DNA from: Kitasatospora sp. NBC_00315 | Lineage (GTDB): Bacteria > Actinomycetota > Actinomycetes > Streptomycetales > Streptomycetaceae | DNA length: 64,000 nucleotides | Direction: 5' to 3' | Assembly: GCF_041435095.1 (NCBI RefSeq) | Contig: NZ_CP108025.1 | Coordinates: 6,696,001 to 6,760,000 of the forward strand | Part shown: positions 26,049 through 33,580 of the stretch, one piece after another | How the letters are laid out: each line of letters starts with the position of its first letter | Position numbering within the stretch: the stretch's first letter is position 1 | Notes under the pieces: generated by a model | Told to the model about the DNA's origin: nothing | Database searches by the model: none | Seen by the model: the letters and a program-made list of their open reading frames with translations, nothing else | Position numbers and translations under genes: made by a program

Positions 26049-26149
26049 GGTGGACCGGAAGCATCGGATGCGGGTTCAAGTCCCGTCTGTGCCTCTCCCG
26101 TGGCACGGTAGTTCAAAGGCAGAGCACGACGCTATGAGAATGATCCACC
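26049..26149 (+). ncRNA. tRNA-like module B, permuted order (YrlA-like tRNA mimic)
   Basis: Same order as module A, with different bases. The T-arm is GCGGG-TTCAAGT-CCCGT (26070-26086). CTGTGCC (26087-26093) pairs at all seven positions (one G-U) with GGCACGG (26102-26108) across an 8-nt loop. TA then leads to a textbook D-arm, GTTC-AAAGGCA-GAGC (26111-26125). The outer stem is CATCG (26062-26066) with CGACG (26127-26131), one mismatch, then an internal loop and GGTGGA (26049-26054) with TCCACC (26144-26149). If read as a tRNA, the 5' half would continue CTATGAG, but the other side of the anticodon stem lies upstream. A tandem partner of module A, ended by the terminator at 26190. Confidence 0.82.
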
Positions 26150-26189
26150 GCTCTTAAACGTGCTGGCGCGAGCAATTGGGTGGCAAGCA

Positions 26190-26223
26190 GGGGCCCGGGA
26201 GCCGGATACCGCTCCCGGGCCCC
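26190..26223 (+). terminator. Terminator of the conserved protein / tRNA-like RNA unit
   Basis: Perfect 13-bp stem GGGGCCCGGGAGC (26190-26202) with its complement (26211-26223) around an 8-nt loop, 40 nt after module B. Confidence 0.88.
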
Positions 26224-26370
26224 GTCACGTCCGCGCGGTCCACCGTCCGCGGGCCCGGCCCCGACCCGCCGCCCGCTCCTCGCCCGCCGCCTGCTCGTCG
26301 CCCGCTGTCGGCTGCGCGCCCGCCGCCTCCCGCCCGCCGTCGGCTGCGCGCCCCCACCGGCGGGCATCCG

Positions 26371-27564
26371 TCACGTCCGCGCCGCTCCCTCGGACGCGGC
26401 CGGCTCCCGCCGTCCGTCCCCGTGGTCGGGCGTCGGGTCCAGGTACACCCGCCGTACGGCGGGGAAGCGCTCCCGCAGGCGCCGTTCGGCCTGCTCGCAG
26501 GCCGCCTCCACCTGCGCGACCGTGGCGAGGTCGCGAAACCCGACCTTGGCCGCGACGGTCACGTCCTGCGGTCCGTGCACCACCGTCAGCAGACCGGCGA
26601 CCGTCTCCACGTGCGGGATCCCGAGCAACTCGGCCCGGATCTCCTGCCGGGTCCGGGACGGCAGCGCGCGCCCGATCAACAGGGACGCGTTGCTGCGCCC
26701 GAGCACCCAGGCGACCCGCGCCAGCAGGACGCCGATCAGCAGCGAGGCGACGCCGTCCCCGACCGAACTCCCGGTCAGCACACCGGCCAGCAGACCGCCG
26801 GCGGCGAGGAGCAGCCCGACCAGCGCGGCGGAGTCCTCCATCACCACCGCCTTCACGGTGGTGTCGTGCGTGCGCTTCAGGTGCGACAGCACCGACCGCC
26901 CGGCCCCGGCGGCCTCACCGCGGACCTGCCGCAGCCCCTTGAGCAGCGAGACGCCCTCCAGCGCGAAGCTGACCGCGAGGACGACGAACGACAGGCCGGC
27001 CGGCCCGGGCTCGCGGTGGGACAGCAGGGTGTGCACGCCGTCCCAGCACGCGAAGAGCGCGCCGCCCACGAAGGTGGCGACGGAGGCCAGCAGGGCCCAG
27101 AGATAGAGCTCCTGGCTGTGGCCGAGCGGGTACTCCTCGTCCGCGGGCCGCCGGCTGCGCCGCAGGGCGGTCAGCAACAGAAGCTCGGTCACCGTGTCGG
27201 CCACCGAGTGCGCCGCCTCGGAGAGCATCGCGCCCGAGCCGCCGAGCAGCCCGGCCACCGCCTTGGCGATCGCGATCCCCAGGTTCGCCCCCGCCGCGAC
27301 CAGCACGGTCGCGACGCTCTCCGCCCCGGCCGGCGCGCCCGACCTCTGCGCCCCCTCGGGCCGCGTCGCCGGAGGCGGGCCGGTCGGGCTCGACCGTTCG
27401 AGCGGCAGCGGTTCGGCCGTCTGCGGTTCGGCCGTCCGGAGCTCGGGCGTCTGCGGTTCGAGCGGCAGCGGTTCGGCCGTCTGCGGTTCGGCCGTCCGGG
27501 GGCCGCCCGGCTGCGCTCCGGTCGGCGGCCGGGCCTCCTCACGGTGGCTGTGGATCTCGGTCAC
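26371..27564 (-). CDS. CDF-family cation transporter with repetitive N-terminal tail
   Basis: Encodes 397 residues from ATG 27564. The first ~75 residues are low-complexity TAEPQ/PLPLE repeats. Six membrane segments follow, then a C-terminal cytoplasmic domain (VTVAAKVGFRDLATVAQVE). The first metal motif is HSVAD (SEAAHSVADTVTE, HxxxD). In the second the His is replaced (MEDSAAL), as in the iron/manganese-type and other divergent CDF branches. It therefore differs from the His-rich exporter at 3773. The metal is not predictable. It is downstream of the PRC-barrel gene on the same strand, 90 bp apart. Confidence 0.85.
   Translation of the reverse strand: MTEIHSHREEARPPTGAQPGGPRTAEPQTAEPLPLEPQTPELRTAEPQTAEPLPLERSSPTGPPPATRPEGAQRSGAPAGAESVATVLVAAGANLGIAIAKAVAGLLGGSGAMLSEAAHSVADTVTELLLLTALRRSRRPADEEYPLGHSQELYLWALLASVATFVGGALFACWDGVHTLLSHREPGPAGLSFVVLAVSFALEGVSLLKGLRQVRGEAAGAGRSVLSHLKRTHDTTVKAVVMEDSAALVGLLLAAGGLLAGVLTGSSVGDGVASLLIGVLLARVAWVLGRSNASLLIGRALPSRTRQEIRAELLGIPHVETVAGLLTVVHGPQDVTVAAKVGFRDLATVAQVEAACEQAERRLRERFPAVRRVYLDPTPDHGDGRREPAASEGAART
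27396..27499 (-). repeat. 60-bp-period in-frame repeat in the CDF N-terminal tail
   Basis: A 44-bp segment at 27396-27439 recurs exactly at 27456-27499 (period 60 bp, 20 codons). It encodes the duplicated RTAEPQTAEPLPLE motif. Confidence 0.85.
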
Positions 27565-27654
27565 CTGGGCTCCTTCACGGGCATCCGCCCGGTGCCCGAC
27601 CGGCCCCGGATCCGCGTGCCGCGCAGACGTCTGCCCCGGAGGAGCCGTTTCAGC

Positions 27655-27954
27655 TCACCCGCCGCTGCCGTAGTACCCCGCGGTCTCGTCCCGGTACGCC
27701 TGCTTGACGTCCGCCTTGGACATGGCGACCCACACGGTGTGTGCGGCGTGGTCCACCCGGGTGATGACCGAGGCGGGCAGCATGACCTCGGTGCCGAACA
27801 CCCAGACGCCGGTGTCCACCACGATGTGCCGCTCGTCGACCCCGGCGGTGTGCCGGTCGACCTTCCCGACGTGCCCGTCCGTCGCCTCGACCCGGTAACC
27901 CACCAGGCCTCGCACCACGTCCTGCCCGGCGCCCGCCGACTGCTCCTGCGACAT
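27655..27954 (-). CDS. PRC-barrel domain protein
   Basis: Encodes 99 residues from ATG 27954. A single PRC-barrel-like beta domain spans residues ~15-75 (LVGYRVEATDGHVGKVDRHTAGVDERHIVVDTG in outline) and a short tail ends YRDETAGYYGSGG. Such small proteins are abundant in streptomycetes and are often stress-linked; a ligand is not evident. Probably co-directional with the CDF gene that starts 90 bp downstream. Confidence 0.82.
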   Translation of the reverse strand: MSQEQSAGAGQDVVRGLVGYRVEATDGHVGKVDRHTAGVDERHIVVDTGVWVFGTEVMLPASVITRVDHAAHTVWVAMSKADVKQAYRDETAGYYGSGG

Positions 27955-28071
27955 CCCTTACGTCCTCTCCCGTGCTCCGGCCGGCCGACCCGGTGACGGC
28001 TTGCCCCGCCGCCCGGACCAGGGCCGCTACCGGGAGGGTTTCTCCGCGTTGGCCGCTGTTATGCGTCCTGC

Positions 28072-28139
28072 GGCTCCCGGACCTCGGCGGCGTCCGGAGG
28101 TCGGCGGCTCCCGGACCTCGGCGGCGTCCGGAGGTCGGC
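28072..28139. repeat. 34-bp direct repeat, two copies
   Basis: Two adjacent exact 34-bp copies (28072-28105 and 28106-28139), beginning GGCTCCCGGACCTCGGCGG. Each contains a near-palindrome CCGGACCTC...GAGGTC-type arm. Confidence 0.85.
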
Positions 28140-28349
28140 GGCGTCCGCCCCCATCATGGCTGCCGTCCGGCGCCGCCGCGGTGGCCGGGGGGCCGCCCGC
28201 ACCCGCCACCAGCAGCGCGGTCCCGCGGGCTGCGGACCTGCCGCCCATTCCGGACGCCGGCGCGCTCGCGACGTACCTCGCGGCCCTCCCGGCGATCGAC
28301 CCGGAGATCGTCAACCATCTGCCTGACGTACCGACCCCAGCCGCGACGA

Positions 28350-28392
28350 GACGCCCCGCCCCCAGGATTCGCCTCACAGGGGGCGGGGCGTC
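28350..28392. terminator. Terminator downstream of the 3-hydroxybutyryl-CoA dehydrogenase gene
   Basis: Perfect 14-bp stem GACGCCCCGCCCCC (28350-28363) with its complement (28379-28392), 15-nt loop. It lies 32 bp after the minus-strand stop. Confidence 0.85.
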
Positions 28393-28424
28393 GAACGTCG
28401 GGGCGGCCCCGACAGAACTGCAGG

Positions 28425-29294
28425 TCAGGCGCTCGCGGTGTAGTCGTAGAACCCGCGCCCGGACTTGCGGCCCAGCAGCCCCGCGTCGACCATCCGGGAG
28501 AGCAGCGGGGGAGCGGCGTACAGCGCTTCCTTGTACTCGTGGTACATCGACTCGGCGATGGAGACGATGGTGTCCAGGCCGATCAGGTCGCAGAGCCGCA
28601 GCGGGCCCATCGGGTGGGCGCAGCCGGCCTCCATGCCCTTGTCGATGTCGGCGGCGGTGGCCACGCCCGACTCGAACATCCGGACCGCCGAGAGCAGGTA
28701 GGGAACCAGCAGGGCGTTGACCACGAAGCCGGCGCGGTCGCGGGCGCGGATCGGCTCCTTCCCGAGGACCTGGGTGGCGAAGGCCTCGGTGCGGGCGGTG
28801 GTCTCGGCGGACGTGGTCAGCGTCGGGATGACCTCGACGAGCCGCTGGACCGGGGCCGGGTTGAAGAAGTGCAGGCCGATCACCTGCTCGGGGCGGGAGG
28901 TGGTGGCGGCCAGCTTCACGATCGGGATGGAGGACGTGTTGGAGGCGAGGATGGCGTCCCGGCGCTCGACCACCTGGTCCAGCGTCTGGAAGATCTTGAT
29001 CTTGACGTCCTCGCGCTCGGCGACGGCCTCGACCACCAGGTCGCGGTCGGCGAAGTCGGCGAGGTCGGTGGTGAACGCCAGACGGGCCATGGCGTCGTCG
29101 CGCTGCTCGGCCGTGAGCTTGCCGCGACCGACCGCCGTGTCGAGGGAGTTGGTCAGCCGGGTGCGGCCGAACTCCAGAGCCTCGCCGCCGGCCTCCGAGA
29201 CCAGGACGTCGAGCCCGGCCCGGGCGAAGACCTCCGCGATGCCCGACCCCATGAGGCCACAGCCGATGACTCCGACGCGCGCGATGTCGCTCAC
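28425..29294 (-). CDS. 3-hydroxybutyryl-CoA dehydrogenase
   Basis: Encodes 289 residues from GTG 29294. The N-terminal NAD domain has VGVIGCGLMGSGIAEVFARAG, and the LHFFNPAPVQRLVEVI segment with catalytic His-Asn is typical. The C-terminal helical domain starts DRAGFVVNALLVPYLL and includes the HPMGPLRLCDLIGLD motif. It interconverts acetoacetyl-CoA and 3-hydroxybutyryl-CoA, in butyryl-CoA/ethylmalonyl-CoA or storage metabolism. The tandem GTGAGTGAGC at the start makes the first codon uncertain by a few residues. It stands alone, with its own terminator. Confidence 0.93.
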   Translation of the reverse strand: MSDIARVGVIGCGLMGSGIAEVFARAGLDVLVSEAGGEALEFGRTRLTNSLDTAVGRGKLTAEQRDDAMARLAFTTDLADFADRDLVVEAVAEREDVKIKIFQTLDQVVERRDAILASNTSSIPIVKLAATTSRPEQVIGLHFFNPAPVQRLVEVIPTLTTSAETTARTEAFATQVLGKEPIRARDRAGFVVNALLVPYLLSAVRMFESGVATAADIDKGMEAGCAHPMGPLRLCDLIGLDTIVSIAESMYHEYKEALYAAPPLLSRMVDAGLLGRKSGRGFYDYTASA

Positions 29295-29543
29295 TCACTT
29301 GCCCTTCGGTGGTGCTGGGGTGCCCAGCGTCCTGCTGTCCAGTCCTGTGCTGTCCAGGAGGCTGCCCGCCGGGTGTCGTGGCCCGGTGCGCCGCCCCGAC
29401 GACGGTACTACCCCGCGCCGGCGCGCCGGCCATCTGCTCCTGGGCTGGGCCGATCGGATGACGCGGATCACGTCGGCCGTGTGGCCGAGGGTCCCGCCGC
29501 AGGCCGGAGGGGACAATGCGGGGACGCCGAGGAGGGAGCAGGG

Positions 29544-30362
29544 ATGCCGACGGGATCGCTCGCAGGCCAGGTCGCACTGATCACCGGGGCCGGCCGGGGG
29601 ATCGGCCGGGAGATCGCCGTCGGGCTGGCCGCCGAGGGCATGGCGGTCGGTCTGCTCGGGCGCACCCAGCAGACGTTGATCGACACGCTCAAGGAGTGCG
29701 CCGGCCACGGCGCCCGGGGTGTGGCGGTGACCGCGGACGTGACCCGGGTCGGTTCGGTGCGCGAGGCCGTCCGGGTGGTGGAGCGCGATCTGGGGCCGGT
29801 CGACCTGCTGGTCAACAACGCCGGCCAGGTCGACCGCGCCGAGGTGCCGCTCTGGGAGGCCGACCCCAACCAGTGGTGGCAGGTGGTGGAGACCAACCTG
29901 CGCGGCCCCTTCAACATGCTGCGCTGCGTGCTGCCCGGCATGGTGGAGCGCCGCCGGGGCCGGGTGATCAACCTCAACTCGGGCTTCGCACTGCGCCCCG
30001 ACGGGCAGTACACGGCGTACGCGACGTCCAAGGGCGCCCTGCTCCAGCTCTCCGACAACATCGCCGACTCGCTCGCGCCGCACCACGTCGTGGTGCTGGA
30101 CATCAGCCCGGGGGCGGTCGCCACCGACATGACCGCCGGGATGCCGATGTTCAAGGACATGAAGACCTGGGGCAGCATCCCGTACATGGTGGCGGTCACG
30201 GTGGACGCGGCACGCGGGCGCTTCGACGCCCTGCACGGCCGGTTCATCCACGTCGGCAGGGACGACCTCGCGGAGCTGGTCGCCCGGGCCGAGGCGATCC
30301 GCGAGGCGGACGCCCGTACGCTGCGGCTGCGTCCGTACGGGGCGGACGACCCCGTGGCCTGA
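29544..30362 (+). CDS. SDR-family oxidoreductase (intact catalytic residues)
   Basis: Encodes 272 residues from ATG 29544 (RBS GGAGGGAG). It has the cofactor loop TGAGRGIG, NNAG at the end of strand 4, the catalytic Ser in INLNSGFA and YATSK. The substrate-loop region (TAGMPMFKDMKTWGSIPYM) is unremarkable. It is a classical SDR of the 3-oxoacyl-ACP-reductase type, with unknown substrate. It is divergent from the hydroxybutyryl-CoA dehydrogenase and followed by the 20-bp tandem repeat. Confidence 0.88.
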   Translation: MPTGSLAGQVALITGAGRGIGREIAVGLAAEGMAVGLLGRTQQTLIDTLKECAGHGARGVAVTADVTRVGSVREAVRVVERDLGPVDLLVNNAGQVDRAEVPLWEADPNQWWQVVETNLRGPFNMLRCVLPGMVERRRGRVINLNSGFALRPDGQYTAYATSKGALLQLSDNIADSLAPHHVVVLDISPGAVATDMTAGMPMFKDMKTWGSIPYMVAVTVDAARGRFDALHGRFIHVGRDDLAELVARAEAIREADARTLRLRPYGADDPVA

Positions 30363-30400
30363 CCGGGCCGCCCGGGGGCGCCGGGCCCACCGGTCGGCGC

Positions 30401-30554
30401 CCGCGCCTGGGCCCGCATTCCCGCGTCCGGGTCCGCACTCCCGCGCCTGGGCCCGCATTCCCGCGTCCGGGTCCGCATTCCCGCGCCTGGGCCCGCATTC
30501 CCGCGCCTGGGCCCGCACTCCCGCGCCTGGGCCTGCACTCCCGCGTCCGGGTCC
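30401..30554. repeat. 20-bp tandem repeat, 7.7 units
   Basis: Seven contiguous 20-bp units and a partial eighth (30401-30554). Two main versions occur: CCGCGCCTGGGCCCGCATTC, and one with TCCGGGTCCGC in the middle. It fills nearly the whole gap between the convergent SDR (ends 30362) and deacetylase (ends 30563) genes, so it probably serves or replaces a terminator region. There are no spacers, so it is not a CRISPR. Confidence 0.92.
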
Positions 30555-30562
30555 ACGCGCGG

Positions 30563-31456
30563 TTACACGCAGAGCTGACTGGCCGTCACCGCGGTCAGGC
30601 CGGCCTTGTCGAGGCCGTCGAGGATGCCGGGCAGTCCGTCGATCGTGCACTGGTGCCCCATGTGCAGCGCCACCACCGAGCCGGGCCGGACCGCGTTCAG
30701 CAGCCGCCGCTGCAGCACGTCCGAGGCGGGGTCGTTGTAGTCGCGCGGGTCCACGTCGAAGGAGAGCACGTGCTCGTACCCGACCTGGCGGGCCTGGTCG
30801 CGCACCATGGGGGAGGCGTACTGGGCGGCGGACGGGCGGAACCACCGGCCGATCGAGCCGGTGAGCTGCTGGAGGCGCTCGGCGCACTGCGCGATCTCCG
30901 CGCGCGCCTGGTCCGGGCTCATCGCGGTGATGTTCTGGTGGTTCTGGGTGTGGTTGCCGAGCTCGTGGCCGCCCGCCAGCACCCGTTGTGCCATCTGCGG
31001 CTGCTGGTCCAGCCAGCTGCCCACGGCCATCACGGTGAGGCGCACGCCCCGCCGCTCGGCGATCTCCAGGACAGCGGTGGCCATCCCCGGGTCGCCCGCG
31101 CCGTGGAAGGTCAGCGCCACCTGCTTGCGGTCGCGCGGCCCGTTGACCACCTCCACCGGGGTACCGGCGGCGAGCGGCGCCAGGACGGGCGCCACCGGGG
31201 CCGCGGGAGCCTCGGCCGCCCCGGCGGGGGGAGGCGGCGAGGACGTGGCCCCGGGCGCGGCGGCCACCGGATCGGTGGGCGGGAAGGCCGGGTCGACCTC
31301 CGGCGGTTCGCCGCTCGCCCGGACGGCGAGGCCGGGCGGGGCCGAGCGGCGAGCGGGCGGCGCGGCGTCCCCGCAGGCGGCGAGAGCACCGCCGAGGGCG
31401 GTCAGGGCGGCCAGTCCGGCAGTGGTACGCAGCACGGTGCGTCGGTCGGCAGTCAT
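30563..31456 (-). CDS. Lipoprotein polysaccharide deacetylase-like protein
   Basis: Encodes 297 residues from ATG 31456. The signal peptide has a twin-arginine-like RR near the start and a lipobox LAAC with Cys28, so the mature protein is membrane-anchored outside. An Ala/Pro-rich linker leads to a NodB-type domain at ~105. Motif 2 (GNHTQNH), motif 4-like FDVDPRDY and motif 5 LHMGHQ are present, but motif 1, normally TFDDGP with the catalytic Asp pair, reads TFHGAGDP. Metal-binding histidines remain; activity as a deacetylase is therefore uncertain. Substrates in the family are chitin, peptidoglycan or acetylxylan. Confidence 0.85.
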   Translation of the reverse strand: MTADRRTVLRTTAGLAALTALGGALAACGDAAPPARRSAPPGLAVRASGEPPEVDPAFPPTDPVAAAPGATSSPPPPAGAAEAPAAPVAPVLAPLAAGTPVEVVNGPRDRKQVALTFHGAGDPGMATAVLEIAERRGVRLTVMAVGSWLDQQPQMAQRVLAGGHELGNHTQNHQNITAMSPDQARAEIAQCAERLQQLTGSIGRWFRPSAAQYASPMVRDQARQVGYEHVLSFDVDPRDYNDPASDVLQRRLLNAVRPGSVVALHMGHQCTIDGLPGILDGLDKAGLTAVTASQLCV

Positions 31457-31584
31457 CACTGAGCAGCATAGATATGACAGGCAATCCGGGCGATTCGAGG
31501 CGGCCGTGGGCGCCGTGGGCCGACGGAGTGTCATTGGATACGATTCCCGCGACACGTGGGGTGTATCGCTAGGGGGCGGACGGT

Positions 31585-32493
31585 ATGGACAAGGACGCGA
31601 CACAGGGTGCTGCGGGTACGCGGGACGGGGCCCCGGCTCCGGGCGGCGGCGCGGCGGCCGGCGACGCCTGGCGGTGGGCGAGGGCCGAGGATCTGAAGCC
31701 CCCCACCGAGCTCCACACCGAGACGGCGCACCCCGCCCGGATGTACGACTACTACCTCGGCGGCAAGGACAACTTCGAGGCCGACCGCCGGGCCGCCGAG
31801 GCGGCCATCGCCGCCTACCCGGCGCTGCCGCTGCTGGCCCGGACCAACCGCGCGTTCCTCGGCCGGGCGGTCGAGTACGCCGCCGGCCTGGGCATCCGGC
31901 AGTTCCTCGACATCGGCACCGGCATCCCGGCGGTCGGCTCCACCACGGAGGTGGCGCGGCGGGTGGCCCCCGACGCCCGGGTGGTCTACGTCGACAACGA
32001 CCCGATCGTCGCCACCCACGCCCGCGCCCTGCTGGCGGGCCACCGGGACGGCCACACCACCGTGCTGCAGGCGGACCTCCGGGATCCGGGCGCGATCCTC
32101 GCCGACCCCGGCCTGAAGCAGGCGATCGACCTCGGCGAGCCGGTGGCGCTGATGCTGGTCGCCGTCCTGCACTTCGTCCGTGACGAGGAGGGCGTCGACG
32201 AGATCGTCGCGACCCTGCGGGACGCGCTCGCCCCGGGCAGCGCGCTGATCCTCTCGCACGGCAGCCCGGACTTCGCCCCCAGGTCGAGTGCGGACGAGGG
32301 CGTCCGTGTCTACAGCCGGGCGAGCGCCCCGCTGGTGCTGCGCGAGCGCTCCCGGGTGGAGAGCCTCCTCGGCGACTTCACGCCGGTGGAGCCGGGCCTG
32401 GTGCAGCTGCCGCTCTGGCGGCCCGGTCCGGAGGGCCCGCCGGAGGGCTGGCAGGCCGTCTCGGCGTACGCGGGCGTGGCACTGAAGGTCTGA
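31585..32493 (+). CDS. SAM-dependent methyltransferase, DUF574 family
   Basis: Encodes 302 residues from ATG 31585 (RBS AGGGGGCGG). The conserved DUF574 entry RMYDYYLGGKDNFEADR is followed by a class I AdoMet site (FLDIGTGIPAVGST) and acidic strand-2 end VVYVDNDP. These proteins are very numerous in streptomycetes and their targets are unknown. The N-terminal ~30 residues are Gly/Ala-rich. The promoter zone holds a GTGTC...GACAC inverted arrangement near 31530-31555 of unclear meaning. Confidence 0.88.
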   Translation: MDKDATQGAAGTRDGAPAPGGGAAAGDAWRWARAEDLKPPTELHTETAHPARMYDYYLGGKDNFEADRRAAEAAIAAYPALPLLARTNRAFLGRAVEYAAGLGIRQFLDIGTGIPAVGSTTEVARRVAPDARVVYVDNDPIVATHARALLAGHRDGHTTVLQADLRDPGAILADPGLKQAIDLGEPVALMLVAVLHFVRDEEGVDEIVATLRDALAPGSALILSHGSPDFAPRSSADEGVRVYSRASAPLVLRERSRVESLLGDFTPVEPGLVQLPLWRPGPEGPPEGWQAVSAYAGVALKV

Positions 32494-32644
32494 CGCCGCC
32501 CTCCCGGGCGGGGCACCTCCCCGGCGCTGCACCTCCCGGGAGCGGCGTCCGCCCGGGAGCGTCCGGCCCGGGGCCGTCGGGGCCCGGTGGGTAGCCGGTA
32601 AACCGGGTGACCTGTCCCGGTCTGCGGTGTTAGGTTCCATCATC

Positions 32645-33154
32645 ATGAATCCGCTGGGCGAGACCGAGATCCGCAAGTCCTTCGTCAACTGCTCCAAGGG
32701 CGAGGCCGGCCGGCTCAGCCTGCCCCGGGGGCTCGCCGAACTCCCCTGGGAGTCGCTCGACTTCCTCGGCTGGCGTGATCCGGGTGCGCCCGACCGCAGC
32801 TATCTGGTGGCCGAGCGCGACGGCGGCCCGGTCGGGGTCACCCTCCGGGTGCCCAACGTCCGCCGGAGCCTGACCAGGACCAACGTCTGCTCGCTCTGCA
32901 TCAGTGTGCACGCCGGCAGCGGCGTCGCCCTGCTCACCGCCCGCCGCGCGGGCGCCGCGGGCCGGCAGGGCAACTCCGTCGGCACCTACATGTGCGCCGA
33001 TCTGGCCTGCTCGCTCCACCTGCGCGGCCTGAAGAAGTCCCCGTTGGTCAGCAGGCCCGAGGAGTCGCTGACCCTGGACGAGCAGATCGCCCGCACCCGC
33101 GCGAACGTGGACCGCTTCCTCGCCCAGGTCCTGGACGACTCCCTGCCCGGGTGA
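32645..33154 (+). CDS. FBP-domain zinc-finger protein (EF-G-binding type)
   Basis: Encodes 169 residues from ATG 32645. The C-terminal treble-clef finger is defined by Cys82, Cys85, Cys117 and Cys122 (NVCSLC and YMCADLACS). This is the zinc module of FusB/FusC-type proteins that bind EF-G and free it from fusidic acid-stalled ribosomes. The N-terminal helical part is short, so resistance cannot be assumed. No RBS is seen. A -10-like TAGGTT (32631-32636) with a GTGACC 18 bp upstream suggests a leaderless or very short leader transcript. Confidence 0.85.
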   Translation: MNPLGETEIRKSFVNCSKGEAGRLSLPRGLAELPWESLDFLGWRDPGAPDRSYLVAERDGGPVGVTLRVPNVRRSLTRTNVCSLCISVHAGSGVALLTARRAGAAGRQGNSVGTYMCADLACSLHLRGLKKSPLVSRPEESLTLDEQIARTRANVDRFLAQVLDDSLPG

Positions 33155-33202
33155 GTCCGCGCCGCGGTCACCGCGGGCGGGCGGCCGGTTCGCGCGCCGT
33201 GT

Positions 33203-33580
33203 TCACCAGCCGCGCAGCTGCTCGATCTCGCGGCGGTCGCGCTTGGTCGGGCGCCCCGCGCCCCGGTCGCGCTCGGCGGCCGGCGCCCCGGCGCCGCTCT
33301 CCGCGGGCGGCGGCGGACTGTTGTCGACGAAGCACTCGGCGGCCACCGGCGCCCCGACCCGCTTGCGGACGATCCGCGAGACCACGGCCACCCGCTCCCG
33401 GCCGTCCTGCCGCAACCGCACCTCGTCGCCGACCCGGATCGCCTGGGCCGGCTTGACGCGCTCGCCGTTCACCCGGACGTGTCCGGCCCGGCAGGCCGCC
33501 GCGGCCAGCGATCGTGTCTTCGTGAGCCGTACGGACCACACCCAGGCGTCGACCCGCACGCTCCCCTCGTCCGGAGCCAT
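33203..33580 (-). CDS. S4-domain RNA-binding protein (HslR/Hsp15-like)
   Basis: Encodes 125 residues from ATG 33580. The S4 domain lies at residues ~8-55 (RVDAWVWSVRLTKTRSLAAAAC, then GHVRVNGERVKPAQ). A C-terminal basic tail follows (GRPTKRDRREIEQL). In E. coli the homologue Hsp15 binds 50S subunits that carry stalled nascent chains. It is convergent with the FBP-domain gene, with a 48-bp gap. Confidence 0.9.
   Translation of the reverse strand: MAPDEGSVRVDAWVWSVRLTKTRSLAAAACRAGHVRVNGERVKPAQAIRVGDEVRLRQDGRERVAVVSRIVRKRVGAPVAAECFVDNSPPPPAESGAGAPAAERDRGAGRPTKRDRREIEQLRGW

Larger units (their letters stand above)
27955..28424. other. 470-bp gap with a 34-bp direct repeat and a terminator
   Basis: Contains a 34-bp duplication (28072-28139) and the strong hairpin at 28350-28392. 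On the + strand 28250-28340 would encode a protein-like stretch (GALATYLAALPAID), but the frame runs on through the antisense of the next gene and has no clear start, so I do not call it. Confidence 0.6.

Noticed and set aside
25885..26160. Ordinary linear tRNA genes after the conserved protein
   Set aside because: Each T-arm's acceptor partner lies downstream, not upstream, and 5' half A cannot pair with 3' half B (GCCGGGG against CTGTGCC).
28001..28420. Small + strand gene with GALATYLAALPAID-like product
   Set aside because: No clear start or stop before it runs into antisense sequence, low-complexity Pro/Arg context, and a terminator lies inside it.
30401..30554. CRISPR-like array
   Set aside because: Repeats are directly contiguous with no unique spacers, and no cas genes are present.
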